Of a stretch of 6,393 nucleotides of DNA, positions 1-6,393 are shown in pieces. Below the pieces are notes generated by a model. It saw only the letters and a list, made by a program, of their open reading frames with translations, was not told where the DNA came from and searched no databases. This DNA is from Proteobacteria bacterium SPGG2. Its GTDB lineage: Bacteria; Pseudomonadota; Gammaproteobacteria; Acidiferrobacterales; SPGG2. Where the stretch lies: contig LXTK01000055.1 in assembly GCA_001643475.1 (NCBI GenBank), positions 1 through 6,393 on the forward strand, written 5' to 3'. Each line of letters begins with the position of its first letter. Within the stretch, counting starts at the first letter, position 1. The position numbers and the translations under genes were made by a program.

Positions 1-1
1 C

Positions 2-838
2 ACCTCCCTTGAGATGGCGATGGGTGTACCCGCCGTATGTAATGCCTATTGTTCGTGGAGTGCGCAACAAGGTTTTCCTCCGCACTTCGACAATACCGAT
101 GTTTTCGCGCTGCATATAGCCGGACAAAAGACGTGGCGCATCTACGAAGGACGTTTTCTGCACCCGGTCGGGGGCACCGAATTTAATTACTTGGCCCTAT
201 CGCCTGCACAACGCGAGCGTGCACGCGGCAAGGTATTGCAAGAGGTAAGCATGAACCCGGGTGACGTGCTCTACATCCCCCGCGGGCAATACCATGACGC
301 TACCGCCACCAGCGACGCCTCTTTGCACCTCAGCTTTGGTATAGAGCGACCTACCGGCCTCGATTTTATGAGGCTACTGTCACGATCCCTACCCGATGAC
401 GCCTTATTCCGGCAGGAGTTGCCGCATGTGGACGACGTCGAGGGTTACCAAGTGCATCTACGCAAGCTCGCAGATCGTTTGCATGAAATCATCGCCGCTA
501 GCGATACTGCCAGCCAAACACGTCGAGAGCTGCGGCGACGCACATACCGCAACTCGCTACATCACTTCTCGCTACCCACGCGCGATATGGTGGAGTCCTA
601 TCGCGTCCGAAAGCACCACACAAAGCTAAGTGAACAAGGTAACCATCATGTGTTGCAGACGGCGCACGCGCAGGCCACACTTTCGGTTGACCAGGCCAAG
701 ATTGTCGAGTGGGTACTAAAGCGTGACTGGTTCACTGCCGACCACCTAACGGAGGCGTTCAACGGGCATGCGTCAAGCACGTTCACAGATATGCTTACTC
801 AGCTTGCCGAAATGGGTGTCATCGAGCACGTAGAGTAG
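2..838 (+). CDS. JmjC/cupin_4-type Fe(II)/2OG oxygenase, 5'-truncated by window edge
   Basis: The frame is open from base 2, so the true start lies upstream; the Met at 14 is probably internal. Counting that Met as residue 1, a JmjC/cupin_4 core is visible: the metal motif H-F-D at H24/D26 (bases 83-91), then a DVF...G.KTWRIYEG strand pair (29-46), and the distal iron ligand H94 in GDVLYIPRGQYHDA (83-96). Residues 120-220 look helical and the end (about 224-274) looks like a small winged-helix domain, the same order as in ribosomal oxygenases of the YcfD/RoxA and MINA53 group. By family knowledge these are soluble enzymes that hydroxylate a protein side chain using 2-oxoglutarate and O2; the substrate here is unknown. 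Roughly the first 100 or more residues should be missing compared with relatives. The next gene is convergent, 18 bases away, and is also an Fe/2OG oxygenase, although broken. The family call is firm; ribosomal substrate is only a possibility. Confidence 0.88.
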   Translation, partial: TSLEMAMGVPAVCNAYCSWSAQQGFPPHFDNTDVFALHIAGQKTWRIYEGRFLHPVGGTEFNYLALSPAQRERARGKVLQEVSMNPGDVLYIPRGQYHDATATSDASLHLSFGIERPTGLDFMRLLSRSLPDDALFRQELPHVDDVEGYQVHLRKLADRLHEIIAASDTASQTRRELRRRTYRNSLHHFSLPTRDMVESYRVRKHHTKLSEQGNHHVLQTAHAQATLSVDQAKIVEWVLKRDWFTADHLTEAFNGHASSTFTDMLTQLAEMGVIEHVE

Positions 839-880
839 CCGGTGGTCGACGCTTGCCTAGTCGGCTTGGTGTTTGTTTTC
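837..880 (+). terminator. Possible weak terminator after the JmjC gene
   Basis: AGCCG at 837-841, overlapping the stop codon, is complementary to CGGCT at 862-866, with two further possible G-U pairs inside and a long loop. It is followed by a T-rich run (GTTTGTTTTC, 871-880). This has the layout of a rightward intrinsic terminator, but the stem is short and the loop large, so it is a weak call. It would overlap the 3' end of the convergent oxygenase remnant. Confidence 0.25.
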
Positions 881-1543
881 TCTGGTGACCCAACAGTTGA
901 ACGAGACGACGATGCGCTCGCTCTTACCCATGTACGGCAGCACCTCATGCATGAGCCAAGAGGGCAATATCACCAACTGACCTTCCCTGTGCTCTAGGTA
1001 AATCTGCGTTGTTCCGAAGGTGGGGCTGACCCGTTCATTGCCTGGGTCGACGTGCATCAACGCGGCGACGCGTGAATCGTAGAACTTGACGGCGCCACTT
1101 TCAGGGCGATCATCCACCTTATCACCGGCGCTAACACAATAAATCCCCGACCAAGACCCATTCGGATGGTAATAGGATAGACTAATAGCCGCCATAGCGG
1201 GTGATATGAAACCAGGAGTGATAGTGGAAGCACAAATCGTCCATTCGTTCTTTGGTATAGCCGTTTAGGGTGGCCATTAAATCGCGCAACACGTGATGGC
1301 ACTCACGAGCCGGCCGTTGTACGGGCGGATCCGGCCAACTAAACAGATCAAAGGTGCTTTCAAACAAATCATCAACCTGGGTGCCGATTTTATCTGGGTT
1401 TCGATGCTGGTCGCCCTGTTTCTCTTTGCGGCGAAAAAGTTCGGTGAGTTCACGATGTCGCCGCGCTGCGGCAGCTTCACCGTGATTATCGGCGTGGCGA
1501 ACCAGCTGCCGATGTCGACGTCAGTCTTCGTTACATCAGCGCC
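857..1543 (-). pseudogene. Frameshifted Fe(II)/2OG oxygenase (PF13759-like) remnant
   Basis: Three consecutive leftward pieces together read like one protein of about 228 residues, a usual size for this family. Piece 1 (1543 to about 1451) contains DIGSWFATPIITVKLP. Piece 2, in another frame (about 1451-1185), contains ELTELFRRKE, FESTFDLFSWPDP, LNGYTKE and SWFHITRYGGY, and then stops at TAG 1182-1184. Piece 3 (about 1183-857), back in the frame of piece 1, contains YHPNGSWSGIYCV, FYDSR, the distal metal-binding context PSWLMHEVLP and the probable 2OG-binding arginine in ERIVVSFNCWV. The shifts are equivalent to one lost base near 1450 and one gained base near 1184, so they cancel in length but leave no continuous frame; piece 1's own frame ends at a stop at 1277-1279. 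No ATG, GTG or TTG lies in frame before the SWFATP block, and a TAA sits at 1544-1546. Intact relatives are probably soluble hydroxylases. The gene is most likely decayed; assembly indels are the main alternative. Confidence 0.75.
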
Positions 1544-1568
1544 TTAGCGTGTTTGTCAGCCAAGGCGC
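1539..1568 (-). terminator. Stem-loop downstream of aapP, possible operon end
   Basis: GCGCCTT (1539-1545) is the exact reverse complement of AAGGCGC (1562-1568). Two more pairs (1547/1560 and 1548/1559) continue the stem past position 1546/1561, which is an A-C mismatch in rightward RNA but a U-G wobble in leftward RNA. That gives a 10-pair stem with a 10-base loop in the aap transcript, 53 bases after the aapP stop. No U-tract follows, so it may be a factor-dependent terminator or a 3' end that protects mRNA rather than a classical intrinsic terminator. Confidence 0.4.
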
Positions 1569-1621
1569 AAACTTCCAGCACCATCTAGCTTGTGATGAGA
1601 AGTTGTGTGCGAGGTCATGCG

Positions 1622-2404
1622 TTAGTGATGGAGGATCTGACTGAGGAATAGTTTCGTACGGTCGAACTGTGGGTTGTTGAAGAACTCTTCCGGGTTATTT
1701 TCTTCGATGATCTGGCCCTCGTCCATGAAAATAACACGGTTAGCAACTGTCTTGGCAAAGCCCATCTCATGGGTAACACAAATCATGGTCATGCCGTCTT
1801 CGGCCAGCTCGACCATCACGTCCAACACCTCCTTGATCATCTCAGGGTCGAGCGCCGATGTCGGCTCGTCGAACAGCATGCACTTGGGATTCATGCACAG
1901 CGATCGGGCAATAGCGACGCGTTGCTGCTGGCCGCCGGATAGCTGACCCGGATACTTCTTGGCCTGCTCAGGGATTTTTACGCGCGTGAGGTGTTTCATG
2001 GCGCTTTCCTCGGCCTCGCGACGCGGCATGTTGCGTACCCAGATGGGCGCGAGACACACATTCTCGAGCGCGGTGAGATGGGGAAAAAGATTGAATTGCT
2101 GGAATACCATGCCGACTTCGCGCCGGACTTGTTCCACGTGCTTGAGGTCACCGGTAAGCTCGGTACCTTCGATGATGATCTGCCCACGCTGGTGTTCTTC
2201 GAGTCGATTGATGCAGCGGATCAGAGTCGACTTGCCCGAACCCGAGGGCCCGCAGATGACGATGCGTTCACCCTTGTGGACGGTTAGGTTGATATCTTTG
2301 AGGACATGGAACGAGCCATACCACTTGTGCACGTCGATCATCTGGATCATGACTTCCCCAGAGACGGTCATTCGTTTGGTTGGTTTGCGTGCCTCTTTGG
2401 CCAT
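1622..2404 (-). CDS. aapP: Amino-acid ABC transporter ATP-binding protein AapP/BztD/GlnQ type
   Basis: Cytoplasmic ATPase subunit of the polar amino-acid transporter; a dimer powers import through AapQ and AapM. All ABC motifs are intact in its 260 residues: A-loop aromatic in HKWYGSF (26-32), Walker A GPSGSGKST (52-60), Q-loop MVFQQFNLFPH (99-109), signature LSGGQQQR (155-162), Walker B CMLFDE (175-180), D-loop SALD (183-186) and H-loop H212 in THEMGF. The length matches the family apart from an 18-residue basic N-terminal leader before the usual MIQMIDVHKWYG beginning. The upstream ATG is preferred because AGGAGG (2410-2415) lies 5 bases before it. The gene is last in the operon, 42 bases after aapM. 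The set of neighbours points to AapP rather than a stand-alone GlnQ. Confidence 0.95.
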   Translation of the reverse strand: MAKEARKPTKRMTVSGEVMIQMIDVHKWYGSFHVLKDINLTVHKGERIVICGPSGSGKSTLIRCINRLEEHQRGQIIIEGTELTGDLKHVEQVRREVGMVFQQFNLFPHLTALENVCLAPIWVRNMPRREAEESAMKHLTRVKIPEQAKKYPGQLSGGQQQRVAIARSLCMNPKCMLFDEPTSALDPEMIKEVLDVMVELAEDGMTMICVTHEMGFAKTVANRVIFMDEGQIIEENNPEEFFNNPQFDRTKLFLSQILHH

Positions 2405-2409
2405 ACTGT

Positions 2410-2415
2410 CCTCCT
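2410..2415 (-). promoter_or_regulatory. Strong Shine-Dalgarno site of aapP
   Basis: In the leftward direction the sequence reads AGGAGG, a full match to the 16S anti-Shine-Dalgarno, 5 bases before the ATG at 2404. It fixes the longer N-terminus of AapP instead of the internal Met codons at residues 12, 19 or 22. Confidence 0.8.
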
Positions 2416-2446
2416 GGTAATCTTCTCAGCGCTTCACGTGGTCGGC

Positions 2447-4171
2447 CTAATGACCGGTGTGCAGTTTTCTCTCTAGGTACTGGCTATAACGCGACATGCT
2501 AAAGCAGAAGAGCCAGAAGCCAAAGGCGGTAAAGACATAACCTTCGACCGCGAAACCAAGCCAGTCTGGATTGGTAGCCGCCAATTGAGCCATCCCCAGA
2601 AAATCGAACAACCCGATCATGAGCACCAAGGTCGTGTCTTTAAAAAGACCAATGAACGTGTTCACGATGCCGGGAATGACGATCTTGAGCGCCTGCGGCA
2701 ACACAATGAAGCCCATCACCTTGGGGTAGCTCAAGCCGAGCGCACCGGCCGCCTCGAACTGGCCTCTGGGAATCGCCTGTAGCCCGCCGCGTACCACTTC
2801 CGCCATATACGCGGCCGAGAACAGCATCACCCCGATCAAGGCGCGTAACAGTTTATCGAACGTCATGCCCTCGGGCATGAACAGCGGAAACATCACCGAT
2901 GACATGAACAGCACCGTGATCAACGGTATGCCGCGCCAGAACTCGATGAAGCCGATACACACCGCCCGCATAATCGGCATGTTGGAACGCCGGCCTAGCG
3001 CCAGCACGATGCCGATGGGGAACGAGGCGACAATGCCTACGATCGCAATAACCAGGGTCAGGAACAGGCCACCCCATAACTGTGTCTCCACCTCGGGCAG
3101 CGCGCCTTCCCTTATACCGGCGAATAAGGGCTTGGTATTCGCGGTCCAATCCAAAGCGCCGAAGTTGAGAAAATCCGGCGGCCCGGTAAACACGAAATAG
3201 GCAATGACCACATAGGCCGGCAATAACAACCGTGCCAGCCACCCGGCTTGACCTGGCTGTGCGCCATAGCCCCATGGGCACACGGCTGCCAGCGCCAATG
3301 CGGCCGCGGTCAGCGGTACCGACCAGGGTGGCGACGAACCGGCGATTTCCGGCCACGCCCACAGCGGGAACATGAAACCGATAAAGGCGACCACGGCGGC
3401 GGTGATAGACAACTTCCAAAAGTTCTCGGCGATGACGTTACGCCATGGCGACAACGTCAGGCCGGCCACCAGCGCAAGCGGCGCTGCGATCGCAAGTACC
3501 ACGCCGATACGTGCGGCCCAGGTGGGGGCGCCGTAGAGTAGGCCAGCGGTCCACGTAGATGACGCCGACAGGCCCCAAACGGGCACCAGCACCAGCAATA
3601 CCATGGTGACGAGGGCGCTTCGTTGGCGCCAAACGCCGAGAAGTGGCAGCAAGGCCAGAATGCCTAAGGCCAACGCCGAGTACTGCATCAGCCGATACGG
3701 CCATGCCGCGACGGCGTCTCGGGAAAATCCGCTCAACAGATAGAGCGCAATCATGGGGTAGATAACCAGTAGGAATAATGCGAGCCAGTGTTTCCAGCGA
3801 AACTGTGGGATGAACAACGGGATCATCGCCCCCACCAGCAACACGTAGGCGGTGTATACCCGCCATAGCTCTTCGACCGGATAGCGTCCAAACATGAGCT
3901 GCCTAAACCAGACCTTGATGAACACCCAACATGCGCCCTCTCGACTACAGTCCTCGCGCGTGCTACCGACCCAGTCGGCATCGATGAATACCCACTTGAT
4001 AAGCGGAGGAATGAGCTGATAGACGATGTAAAGCGCGATGATGCTTAGGATGATGTTCCACCACGACGAAAATAGATTGGTGCGCAGCCAGCCGATGGCG
4101 CCAACCGTAGTCGCCGGTGGCGCTAGATCGGGGTGTTTGCCAGGTTCGTAATGGCGCGTTTGTTCTTCCAT
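2447..4171 (-). CDS. aapM: Amino-acid ABC transporter permease AapM/BztC, enlarged (574 aa)
   Basis: Inner-membrane permease that pairs with AapQ as the channel. The N-terminus is typical of AapM/BztC: WLRTNLFSSWWNIILSII (28-45), followed by a periplasmic-type stretch with IDADWVG and a C-x5-C pair (C75, C81). The C-terminal third (about 361-570) is the classical His/Glu/Gln permease domain, starting at VETQLWGGLFLTL. It carries the cytoplasmic EAA loop EAAGALGLSYPKVMGFIVLP (473-492), which contacts the ATPase, and KDTTLVLMIGLFD (511-523). From memory, family members are about 365-435 residues. The excess lies in the middle, about residues 150-330, and holds several additional hydrophobic segments (roughly 160-180, 186-202, 219-239, 255-272, 286-300, 312-329). 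The frame is uninterrupted, so it is not a sequencing artefact. The ATG lies 2 bases after the aapQ stop, with GGTGGAG (4180-4186) inside aapQ as ribosome site, implying coupled translation. Confidence 0.93.
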   Translation of the reverse strand: MEEQTRHYEPGKHPDLAPPATTVGAIGWLRTNLFSSWWNIILSIIALYIVYQLIPPLIKWVFIDADWVGSTREDCSREGACWVFIKVWFRQLMFGRYPVEELWRVYTAYVLLVGAMIPLFIPQFRWKHWLALFLLVIYPMIALYLLSGFSRDAVAAWPYRLMQYSALALGILALLPLLGVWRQRSALVTMVLLVLVPVWGLSASSTWTAGLLYGAPTWAARIGVVLAIAAPLALVAGLTLSPWRNVIAENFWKLSITAAVVAFIGFMFPLWAWPEIAGSSPPWSVPLTAAALALAAVCPWGYGAQPGQAGWLARLLLPAYVVIAYFVFTGPPDFLNFGALDWTANTKPLFAGIREGALPEVETQLWGGLFLTLVIAIVGIVASFPIGIVLALGRRSNMPIMRAVCIGFIEFWRGIPLITVLFMSSVMFPLFMPEGMTFDKLLRALIGVMLFSAAYMAEVVRGGLQAIPRGQFEAAGALGLSYPKVMGFIVLPQALKIVIPGIVNTFIGLFKDTTLVLMIGLFDFLGMAQLAATNPDWLGFAVEGYVFTAFGFWLFCFSMSRYSQYLERKLHTGH

Positions 4172-4173
4172 TG

Positions 4174-5376
4174 TTATCGCTCCACCAGCTCCATTTTCTT
4201 GTTGTACCAGTTCATGAATGCGGAAATCAGCAGACTGAGGGTGAGGTACACCGCCAGGGTCATACCCATAATCTCCACTGCCTGACCCGTCTGCATCAGC
4301 GCCGTACCTGCGAACACCAACACCAGGTCGGGGTAGGCGATGGCGGCCGCCAATGACGAGTTCTTGGTGAGGTTCAAATATTGACTTGTCAGCGGCGGAA
4401 TAATAATCCGCAACGCCTGGGGGATGATTATTAACCGCAACGTTGGCCCCGGTCTGAGACCGACGGCGTAGGCCGCTTCCGTCTGGCCGTGACTAATGCC
4501 CAGGATGCCGGCCCGCACGATCTCGGCGATGAACGACGCCGTATACAGGGAAAGCCCCAGCACTAAGGCGACAAACTCGGGGATCATTTCCAAGCCGCCT
4601 TGGTAGTTGAAGCCCTTGAGCGCCGGGACCTCCCAGCTTATCGGGAAACCGGTGACCGTTGCCGCCAGCAACGGTAAGCCAAAGAGGATACCAAGCGCGA
4701 CATAAACGGTATGAAACTGCTGCCCCGTTTGCGCTTGGCGTTTGTGGGCCCACCGTGCAATGAAAATTATCGCCACAATGGCAACCACCAGGGCGATGAG
4801 TATCGCCATGGACCCGGGCTCGAATATCGGTTTCGGTGAAAACAGGCCACGATTGTTGAGAAAGAAACTATCGAACATCGAAACGCTTTGCCGTGGGCTC
4901 GGCAACACCCGAAGCACCGCGAAGTACCAGAAGAACAGTTGCAGAAGTAACGGAATATTGCGCAGTATTTCGATGTAGACGGCGGCCAGCTTGGCGATGA
5001 GCCAGTTGCTCGAAAGCCGGGCAACACCGACCATGAAGCCAAGTATGGTCGCGAATATGACACCAATCACGGAAACCAATAGGGTGTTTATGATGCTGAC
5101 CACAAAGGTGCGAAAGTAGGTATTTTCCTCCGCATAGTCGATAAGCGTCATGGAAATGCTGAACCCGGCCGTCTTACCTAGAAAATCGAAACCGGATGCA
5201 ATACCCTGCCTGGCCAGATTGGCTATTGTGTTATTAACCAGGTAGAAGCAAGCGATGAAGATGCCGCCTAGCACGAGCATCTGGAAGAACACCGCTCGGT
5301 AGCGGGGATCGTTCCAGACCGGTGGTTTAGCTGGCGGTTTTGCCAGCACTGGCGCTTCTTTTTTCTCGGCGGCCAC
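4174..5376 (-). CDS. aapQ: Amino-acid ABC transporter permease AapQ/BztB
   Basis: Inner-membrane permease, partner of AapM. The 400-residue length fits the family. A short charged, proline-rich cytoplasmic leader (1-29, with WNDPRYRAVFFQ at 21-32) precedes a first membrane helix at about 32-49. A large loop follows, then the permease core begins near FVVSIINTLLVSVIGVIFAT (91-110) with LRNIPLLLQLFFWYF (138-152). A hydrophobic insertion at about 188-240 is usual for BztB-like proteins. The EAA loop is TEAAYAVGLRPGPTLRLIII (299-318), followed by PQALRIIIPPLTSQYLNLTK. The start is GTG at 5374-5376: a TAA lies in frame just upstream and the first ATG would come only after the leader. The ribosome site is weak (AAGAG, poorly matched). 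Weak initiation and the upstream stem-loop both suggest lower expression than the binding protein. Confidence 0.94.
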   Translation of the reverse strand: MAAEKKEAPVLAKPPAKPPVWNDPRYRAVFFQMLVLGGIFIACFYLVNNTIANLARQGIASGFDFLGKTAGFSISMTLIDYAEENTYFRTFVVSIINTLLVSVIGVIFATILGFMVGVARLSSNWLIAKLAAVYIEILRNIPLLLQLFFWYFAVLRVLPSPRQSVSMFDSFFLNNRGLFSPKPIFEPGSMAILIALVVAIVAIIFIARWAHKRQAQTGQQFHTVYVALGILFGLPLLAATVTGFPISWEVPALKGFNYQGGLEMIPEFVALVLGLSLYTASFIAEIVRAGILGISHGQTEAAYAVGLRPGPTLRLIIIPQALRIIIPPLTSQYLNLTKNSSLAAAIAYPDLVLVFAGTALMQTGQAVEIMGMTLAVYLTLSLLISAFMNWYNKKMELVER

Positions 5377-5422
5377 GGTCGCTCTTTTTGGTTATTGCCC
5401 TAGAAGCCTGGGGAAGCAAACC

Positions 5423-5452
5423 GACGTGTGCCCGGCGAGCCGGACACACGTC
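5423..5452 (-). promoter_or_regulatory. Stem-loop in the aapJ-aapQ intergenic region
   Basis: GACGTGTG (5423-5430) and CACACGTC (5445-5452) are exact reverse complements, and CCGG (5432-5435) pairs with CCGG (5440-5443) around the four-base loop CGAG. The one opposed pair between these blocks (5431/5444) is C-A on the plus strand but G-U in leftward RNA, giving a 13-pair stem in the operon transcript. No U-run follows in the direction of transcription. By analogy with other binding-protein operons this is likely a 3' stabiliser or partial attenuator raising aapJ mRNA over aapQMP; that role is inferred. Confidence 0.65.
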
Positions 5453-5482
5453 TTGATCACACTAAATAACAGATACAGTCGT

Positions 5483-6393
5483 TTATCGGACTGGCATCGG
5501 ATACTGCAGACCGCCCTTGTTCCATAGCTCGTTCACGCCACGGCTCAGTTTAAGCGGTGTGTTGGGGCCGACGTGTCTGTCATAGCTTTCGCCGTAGTTC
5601 CCAACCTGTTTAATGATGTTATACGCCCATTTTACGTCAAGACCGAGGTTTTTGCCCAGGTCGCCTTCTTTGCCGAGTAGACGCAGAATGACTGGGTTCT
5701 TGGAGCTCCTCATCTTTTTGACGTTCTTGGAGTTCACACCGTATTCCTCAGCCTCGAGCATGGCATACAGGGTCCACTTGACGATATCCAACCACTGGTC
5801 ATCGCCATGGCGTACCACCGGTCCCAGCGGTTCTTTCGAAATAGTTTCTGGCAATACCATGTGGGCATCCGGGTTTTTTAGCTTCAGGCGTTGTGCCGCT
5901 AAGCCCGAACGGTCAGTCGTGTAGACGTCGCAACGACCGGCGTCGTAAGCCGCAACCACCTCGTCTGCCTTCTCAAACACCACCGGTTTGTAGCTCATAC
6001 TGTTGGCGCGGAAGAAATCGGCCATGTTCAACTCAGTGGTGGTGCCGATATTGACGCAAACCGAAGCACCTTCAAGCTCTTTCGCACTCTTCAGGCCCAA
6101 CTTCTTTGGCACCATGAAGCCTTGGCCATCGTAGTAGTTGACGCCAGCAAAGTTGAGGCCCAGTGCGGTATCACGAACCAACGTCCAAGTCGTATTGCGC
6201 GACAAAATATCTATCTCACCCGACTGTAGTGCGGTAAAGCGCTCTTTGGCCGACAGCGGTGTGTACTTGACCTTGTCAGCCTTGCCAAAAATGGCGGCGG
6301 CCACTGCGCGACAGAGATCGACGTCGATTCCCGTCCAGTTGCCTTGTTCATCGGGGTTTGAAAAGCCGGGTAGACCCTGGCTAACCCCGCACT
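5483..6393 (-). CDS. aapJ: Periplasmic amino-acid-binding protein AapJ/BztA, N-terminus cut by window edge
   Basis: Substrate-binding protein that delivers amino acids to AapQMP. About 302 residues are in the window, of roughly 340 expected, so what is missing is essentially the signal peptide and mature N-terminus. Counting the first complete codon (6389-6391) as residue 1, it opens with the family hallmark CGVSQGLPGFSNPDEQGNW (1-19) and GIDVDLCRAVA (21-31). ILSRNTTWTLVRD (62-74) contains R65, the position expected to grip the ligand carboxylate. GTTTEL (116-121) and YTTDRSGLA (157-165), with D160, line the second half of the cleft. C112 and C154 are at positions conserved in AapJ/BztA and may form a disulfide. 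The C-terminus (WNKGGLQYPMPVR) is also typical, and the gene ends at TAA 5483-5485. It is first in the visible operon; its promoter lies outside the window. Ligand specificity (broad, or Glu/Asp/Gln/Asn) cannot be decided from sequence alone. Confidence 0.94.
   Translation of the reverse strand, partial: CGVSQGLPGFSNPDEQGNWTGIDVDLCRAVAAAIFGKADKVKYTPLSAKERFTALQSGEIDILSRNTTWTLVRDTALGLNFAGVNYYDGQGFMVPKKLGLKSAKELEGASVCVNIGTTTELNMADFFRANSMSYKPVVFEKADEVVAAYDAGRCDVYTTDRSGLAAQRLKLKNPDAHMVLPETISKEPLGPVVRHGDDQWLDIVKWTLYAMLEAEEYGVNSKNVKKMRSSKNPVILRLLGKEGDLGKNLGLDVKWAYNIIKQVGNYGESYDRHVGPNTPLKLSRGVNELWNKGGLQYPMPVR

Noticed and set aside
1182..1190. Programmed ribosomal frameshifting in the oxygenase
   Set aside because: No slippery heptamer or stimulatory structure is evident, two separate shifts would be needed, and a normal start is also missing.
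857..1195. Calling the C-terminal oxygenase piece a complete small protein starting at ATG 1193-1195
   Set aside because: It would lack half of the fold, and family-like sequence continues upstream in another frame right up to the junction, so it is a fragment.
1293..1547. 84-codon rightward open frame with a hydrophobic stretch
   Set aside because: It lies antisense to the oxygenase remnant, whose three leftward pieces read like a known family. There is no ribosome site and no recognisable domain.
1959..2420. 153-codon rightward open frame
   Set aside because: It is antisense to the intact ABC ATPase gene; the composition is that of a shadow frame.
3182..3724. AapM extra segment as a fused separate gene or mobile insertion
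   Set aside because: There are no inverted ends, target duplications or stop/start signals; it is one smooth frame with similar hydrophobic composition.
3438..3866. 142-codon leftward frame, and a similar 188-codon one at 2853-3419
   Set aside because: Both are other-frame shadows of aapM, arginine-rich and without domain features, while the main frame carries the permease motifs.
5423..5452. Full intrinsic terminator between aapJ and aapQ
   Set aside because: No U-tract follows the stem and the permease genes downstream have no obvious promoter, so complete termination would leave them silent.
1..6393. CRISPR array, tRNA, rRNA or insertion sequence
   Set aside because: No regularly spaced repeats, cloverleaf, rRNA-like or transposase-like sequence was found on reading either strand.

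Overview
The window suggests a proteobacterium (alpha or gamma; I cannot decide which from these genes alone). The evidence is a canonical four-gene general or polar amino-acid ABC uptake operon of the AapJQMP/BztABCD type, with Shine-Dalgarno sites before aapP and aapM and a moderately GC-rich base composition by eye. No RNA gene, CRISPR array, insertion sequence or prophage signal was seen.

Layout from left to right. Positions 1-838 (+) hold the 3' part of a JmjC/cupin_4 Fe(II)/2-oxoglutarate (2OG) oxygenase gene whose start lies outside the window. Eighteen bases later, on the opposite strand, 857-1543 holds a gene for a different Fe(II)/2OG oxygenase type (PF13759-like). It is broken: family-like sequence runs continuously through the region only if the reading frame is changed twice, near 1450 and near 1185, and no normal start codon is visible. 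Positions 1622-6393 (-) hold the transporter operon, transcribed right to left: periplasmic binding protein aapJ (N-terminus cut off by the window edge), permease aapQ (GTG start), permease aapM (2 bases after aapQ), and ATPase aapP (42 bases after aapM, strong AGGAGG).

The transporter genes form one system. AapJ captures an amino acid in the periplasm, AapQ and AapM form the membrane channel, and AapP hydrolyses ATP to drive import. The 106-base aapJ-aapQ gap contains a strong stem-loop without a U-tract, a typical place for structure that keeps binding-protein mRNA more abundant than permease mRNA. A second stem-loop lies about 50 bases after aapP. Both contain a G-U pair that forms only in leftward RNA, which fits their belonging to the operon transcript.

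Most of the window is ordinary. The points worth a second look are the doubly frameshifted oxygenase beside an apparently intact oxygenase of another fold family, the unusually long AapM (574 residues, with an extra hydrophobic stretch in the middle), and the two operon stem-loops. I did not find a convincing new multi-gene system.
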